This document shows, piece after piece, positions 41,257 through 43,004 of a DNA stretch of 43,004 bases. The position numbers and the translations under genes are program-made. A model generated the notes under the pieces. The model was not told the origin of the DNA. It worked only from the letters and a program-made list of their open reading frames with translations, and searched no databases. The DNA comes from an uncultured Bacteroidales bacterium (GTDB lineage: Bacteria > Bacteroidota > Bacteroidia > Bacteroidales > Paludibacteraceae): contig CAMIZG010000014.1 in the NCBI GenBank assembly GCA_946403215.1, positions 1-43,004 on the forward strand, in the 5' to 3' direction. Positions within the stretch are counted from its first letter, which is position 1; each line of letters opens with the position of its first letter.

Positions 41257-42267
41257 TTACGGTTTATAGTAACTGTCGCGGAGGATCTGTTCGGCATCGA
41301 AGTTGGCTATGAGTTCTTGCAGGCTTACTTCCGGATGATGCTCCATATAACTCTGTGCTATCCGCCACCCGATCCATGTTCCGATGCGTGGTGGTGCTTC
41401 CTGCGATATCTCGCTGGTGAATGGTGCATCGTTCAGGTAGGATGTGAGCAGCATCTGCTCGGTTTTGAACAGATCGCGTTTGTCCATTATTCTGTTCCAA
41501 ACCTGCCGTTCGTTCTGCTCACACCAGCGCCATTGTTCGCGCGTATATCCCATGACCTCATAGTCAGGCGAATCGAGCAGGGTGGAGCAGATGTACATCA
41601 TTTTGCCTCGGTAGAGCATATTGTCAATCAACCGTCCTTTGGGTGCTGCAAAGGGGAATGCTGCAAACAGATATCCGCTAACCACATCGGCAGCTATGCA
41701 TTCAGGACGCATGGTCTGTTTCTGGTAGTTATAGACCACCTGGTTATAGTAGGGATAGTCGCTGCCCAGATACATATCCAGTCCGACAGCCATGTTACCG
41801 TCGTCGAGGAAAAGTACCGATGCATTGAATCCGCTGACGAACGTATATATGACAGGTATATACAGGTCGGGATAGAGGTAGTGAATACGCGTGAAGGCGT
41901 GATTCAGTTCGCGCTGTATGCCTCGCATGTCGGCAAAGGTCTGCTGCACGAACCTGTTGGTCTTCAGAAAACCATAAACTGTATCATGGATGAACAAGGG
42001 CAGCGCTTCCGCCAGATAGCCTGTATCCGCGGCGTTGACGCCTAAGGCTTGTTCAACGTAAGCAGGCATAAATTCCGGGTAGTCGGCAAATAAGGCACGC
42101 ACCTGTCCGGCTGCGTTCGCGGCGGGAAGAGCCAGCAGAGCGGAGTCGAAGCGTACTATGGTAACCTGTTGCTCATCCATAGTACGCGGATAGAACTGCC
42201 GTCCGGGCTGACAGCCTGCAAGTATACAGGCCGCTGCAATCACTACTATTTGACTTCCTAATTTCAA
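41257..42267 (-). CDS. gldB: Gliding-motility lipoprotein GldB (no ATG start)
   Basis: 336 residues counted from TTG 42267. A lipoprotein signal follows immediately (SQIVVIAAACILAGC, Cys19), so the start must be at or just above here; the first in-frame stop upstream is TAA at 42277-42279 and no ATG lies between. The body (DYPEFMPAYVEQALG..., YLYPDLYIPVIYTFVSGFN, LDMYLGSDYPYY, PECIAADVVSGYL...) fits the GldB family. GldB is required for gliding in Flavobacterium and is conserved in non-gliding Bacteroidetes. A heptad repeat array (42261-42295) runs across the start. Upstream lolD (lipoprotein release ATPase) fits its lipoprotein nature. Confidence 0.82.
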   Translation of the reverse strand: MKLGSQIVVIAAACILAGCQPGRQFYPRTMDEQQVTIVRFDSALLALPAANAAGQVRALFADYPEFMPAYVEQALGVNAADTGYLAEALPLFIHDTVYGFLKTNRFVQQTFADMRGIQRELNHAFTRIHYLYPDLYIPVIYTFVSGFNASVLFLDDGNMAVGLDMYLGSDYPYYNQVVYNYQKQTMRPECIAADVVSGYLFAAFPFAAPKGRLIDNMLYRGKMMYICSTLLDSPDYEVMGYTREQWRWCEQNERQVWNRIMDKRDLFKTEQMLLTSYLNDAPFTSEISQEAPPRIGTWIGWRIAQSYMEHHPEVSLQELIANFDAEQILRDSYYKP

Positions 42268-42295
42268 ATTTAAAATTTAAGATTGAACATTAAAC
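42261..42295. repeat. AT-rich heptad tandem repeat across the gldB start
   Basis: Five 7-bp units in phase: atttcaa, atttaaa, atttaag, attgaac, attaaac (consensus ATTtAAn). It covers the gldB TTG start, the lolD-gldB gap and the lolD stop codon. Confidence 0.75.
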
Positions 42296-42940
42296 AATGC
42301 GGCCGTCTTTGAGCTCGATGATCCGGTCGGCGATGGCTGCCAGCTCCTTGTCATGGGTAACTATAACTATGGTCTGGCCAAAACTACTACGCATCTGCTT
42401 GAGCAATGCGTGCAGTTCATGTTTGTTTGCCTCATCCAGACTGCCGGATGGTTCGTCGGCAAGGATAACGTCTGGATTCATCATCATAGCTCGCGCCGCA
42501 GCCACACGCTGTTTCTCGCCGCCGGACAGTTCGTTGGGCTTATGCGTCATTCTTTCCTTTAGTCCCAGTTCAGTGAGCAGTTGCTCGGCACGCCGGCGCG
42601 CATCATGTTCATTGTCACGATGGATAAGTGCCGGCATCATCACGTTCTCCAGCGCCGTGAACTCCGGCAGCAGCTGGTGGAACTGAAAGATGAAGCCTAT
42701 ATGCTTGTTGCGGAACTCGGCGAGTGCATTTTCAGTAAGATGGAGCACGTCGGTGCCATCGATGGTTATTGTGCCGCTGTCGGGACGGTCAAGCGTGCCC
42801 ATGATCTGCAGCAGGGTGGTCTTGCCTGCACCGGACTTGCCAATGATGGCAACTATCTCGCCTTTGTCGATGGTTAGCGATACTCCCTGCAGCACGTGCA
42901 GCGAACCGAACGACTTGTTTATATCCTTAACTTGTATCAT
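42290..42940 (-). CDS. lolD: ABC transporter ATPase, LolD type
   Basis: 216 residues from ATG 42940 ([22 protein letters not shown]); ATG 42943 is an alternative one codon up, and a longer frame overlaps the promoter. Seen: Walker [16 protein letters not shown] loop [21 protein letters not shown], signature [14 protein letters not shown], Walker [14 protein letters not shown] loop IVTHDKEL. Closest to LolD, which with LolCE releases lipoproteins from the inner membrane, but MacB-type ATPases are similar. First gene of the lolD-gldB-sufS-fusion unit. Confidence 0.85.
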   Translation of the reverse strand: MIQVKDINKSFGSLHVLQGVSLTIDKGEIVAIIGKSGAGKTTLLQIMGTLDRPDSGTITIDGTDVLHLTENALAEFRNKHIGFIFQFHQLLPEFTALENVMMPALIHRDNEHDARRRAEQLLTELGLKERMTHKPNELSGGEKQRVAAARAMMMNPDVILADEPSGSLDEANKHELHALLKQMRSSFGQTIVIVTHDKELAAIADRIIELKDGRIV

Positions 42941-42957
42941 CATGCGATATTTGGCTG

Positions 42958-42989
42958 CAAAGTTACGAAAAAAAATGTACATTTGCAAA
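42958..42989 (-). promoter_or_regulatory. Promoter of the lolD operon
   Basis: Reverse strand TTTG (42989-42986), 20-bp spacer, TAACTTTG (42965-42958). Start near 42951, about 11 nt ahead of the chosen ATG. Confidence 0.8.
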
Positions 42990-43004
42990 TCTCTCCTAAG
43001 AAAA

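Overview
The window is an ordinary, gene-dense stretch of a Bacteroidetes chromosome, almost certainly order Bacteroidales. Evidence: nearly every transcription unit starts with the Bacteroidetes promoter pattern TTTG-N19-21-TAnnTTTG; SecD and SecF are one fused protein; gliding/lipoprotein genes gldB and gldH and a secreted protein with a type IX-like C-terminal tail are present; and typical Bacteroidetes families (DUF5715, a DUF6340-like protein, TPR-TM-HTH regulators) occur. The genus cannot be named from the sequence. A perfect 16-bp parS site beside mnmG suggests the window lies near the replication origin.

Layout. 1-1846: a truncated secreted-protein gene (-) and a membrane-bound TPR-HTH regulator (+), diverging from two face-to-face promoters. 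2004-4434: rsmF-like rRNA methyltransferase and a DUF6340-like secreted protein (-). 4450-11831: a long + unit, uvrD/pcrA - pyrH - frr - POTRA-less BamA-type barrel - rsgA - umuD - umuC. 11848-15239: murD - ftsW - DUF5715 lipoprotein (-), a fragment of the cell-division/wall cluster. 15385-18687: secDF with a structured leader (-). 18724-19746: initiator tRNA and ttcA (+). 19718-21022: rlmI (-). 21039-23214: M13 peptidase lipoprotein (+). 23360-28023: holB - ricT - gldH - trmB - mrp (-). 28047-29444: secreted three-repeat protein (+). 29522-37210: topA - yraN - mnmG - parS - apt - uvrC - tsaE (+). 37242-42989: lolD - gldB - sufS - a nuclease/HhH/outer-membrane-barrel fusion (-).

Most genes are housekeeping: DNA repair (uvrD, umuDC, uvrC), topology (topA), rRNA/tRNA modification (rsmF, rlmI, ttcA, trmB, mnmG, tsaE), wall synthesis and envelope biogenesis. 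The points most worth a second look are: (1) a 916-residue secreted protein that joins an intact EEP nuclease, a ComEA-type HhH module and a C-terminal outer-membrane barrel; (2) a family of 7-bp tandem repeats sitting in frame inside murD, rlmI and trmB, and an AT-rich relative lying across the start of gldB, which has no in-frame ATG start; (3) face-to-face promoters at the left end; (4) the parS site; (5) a DUF5715 lipoprotein with M15/VanX-type zinc ligands next to ftsW.
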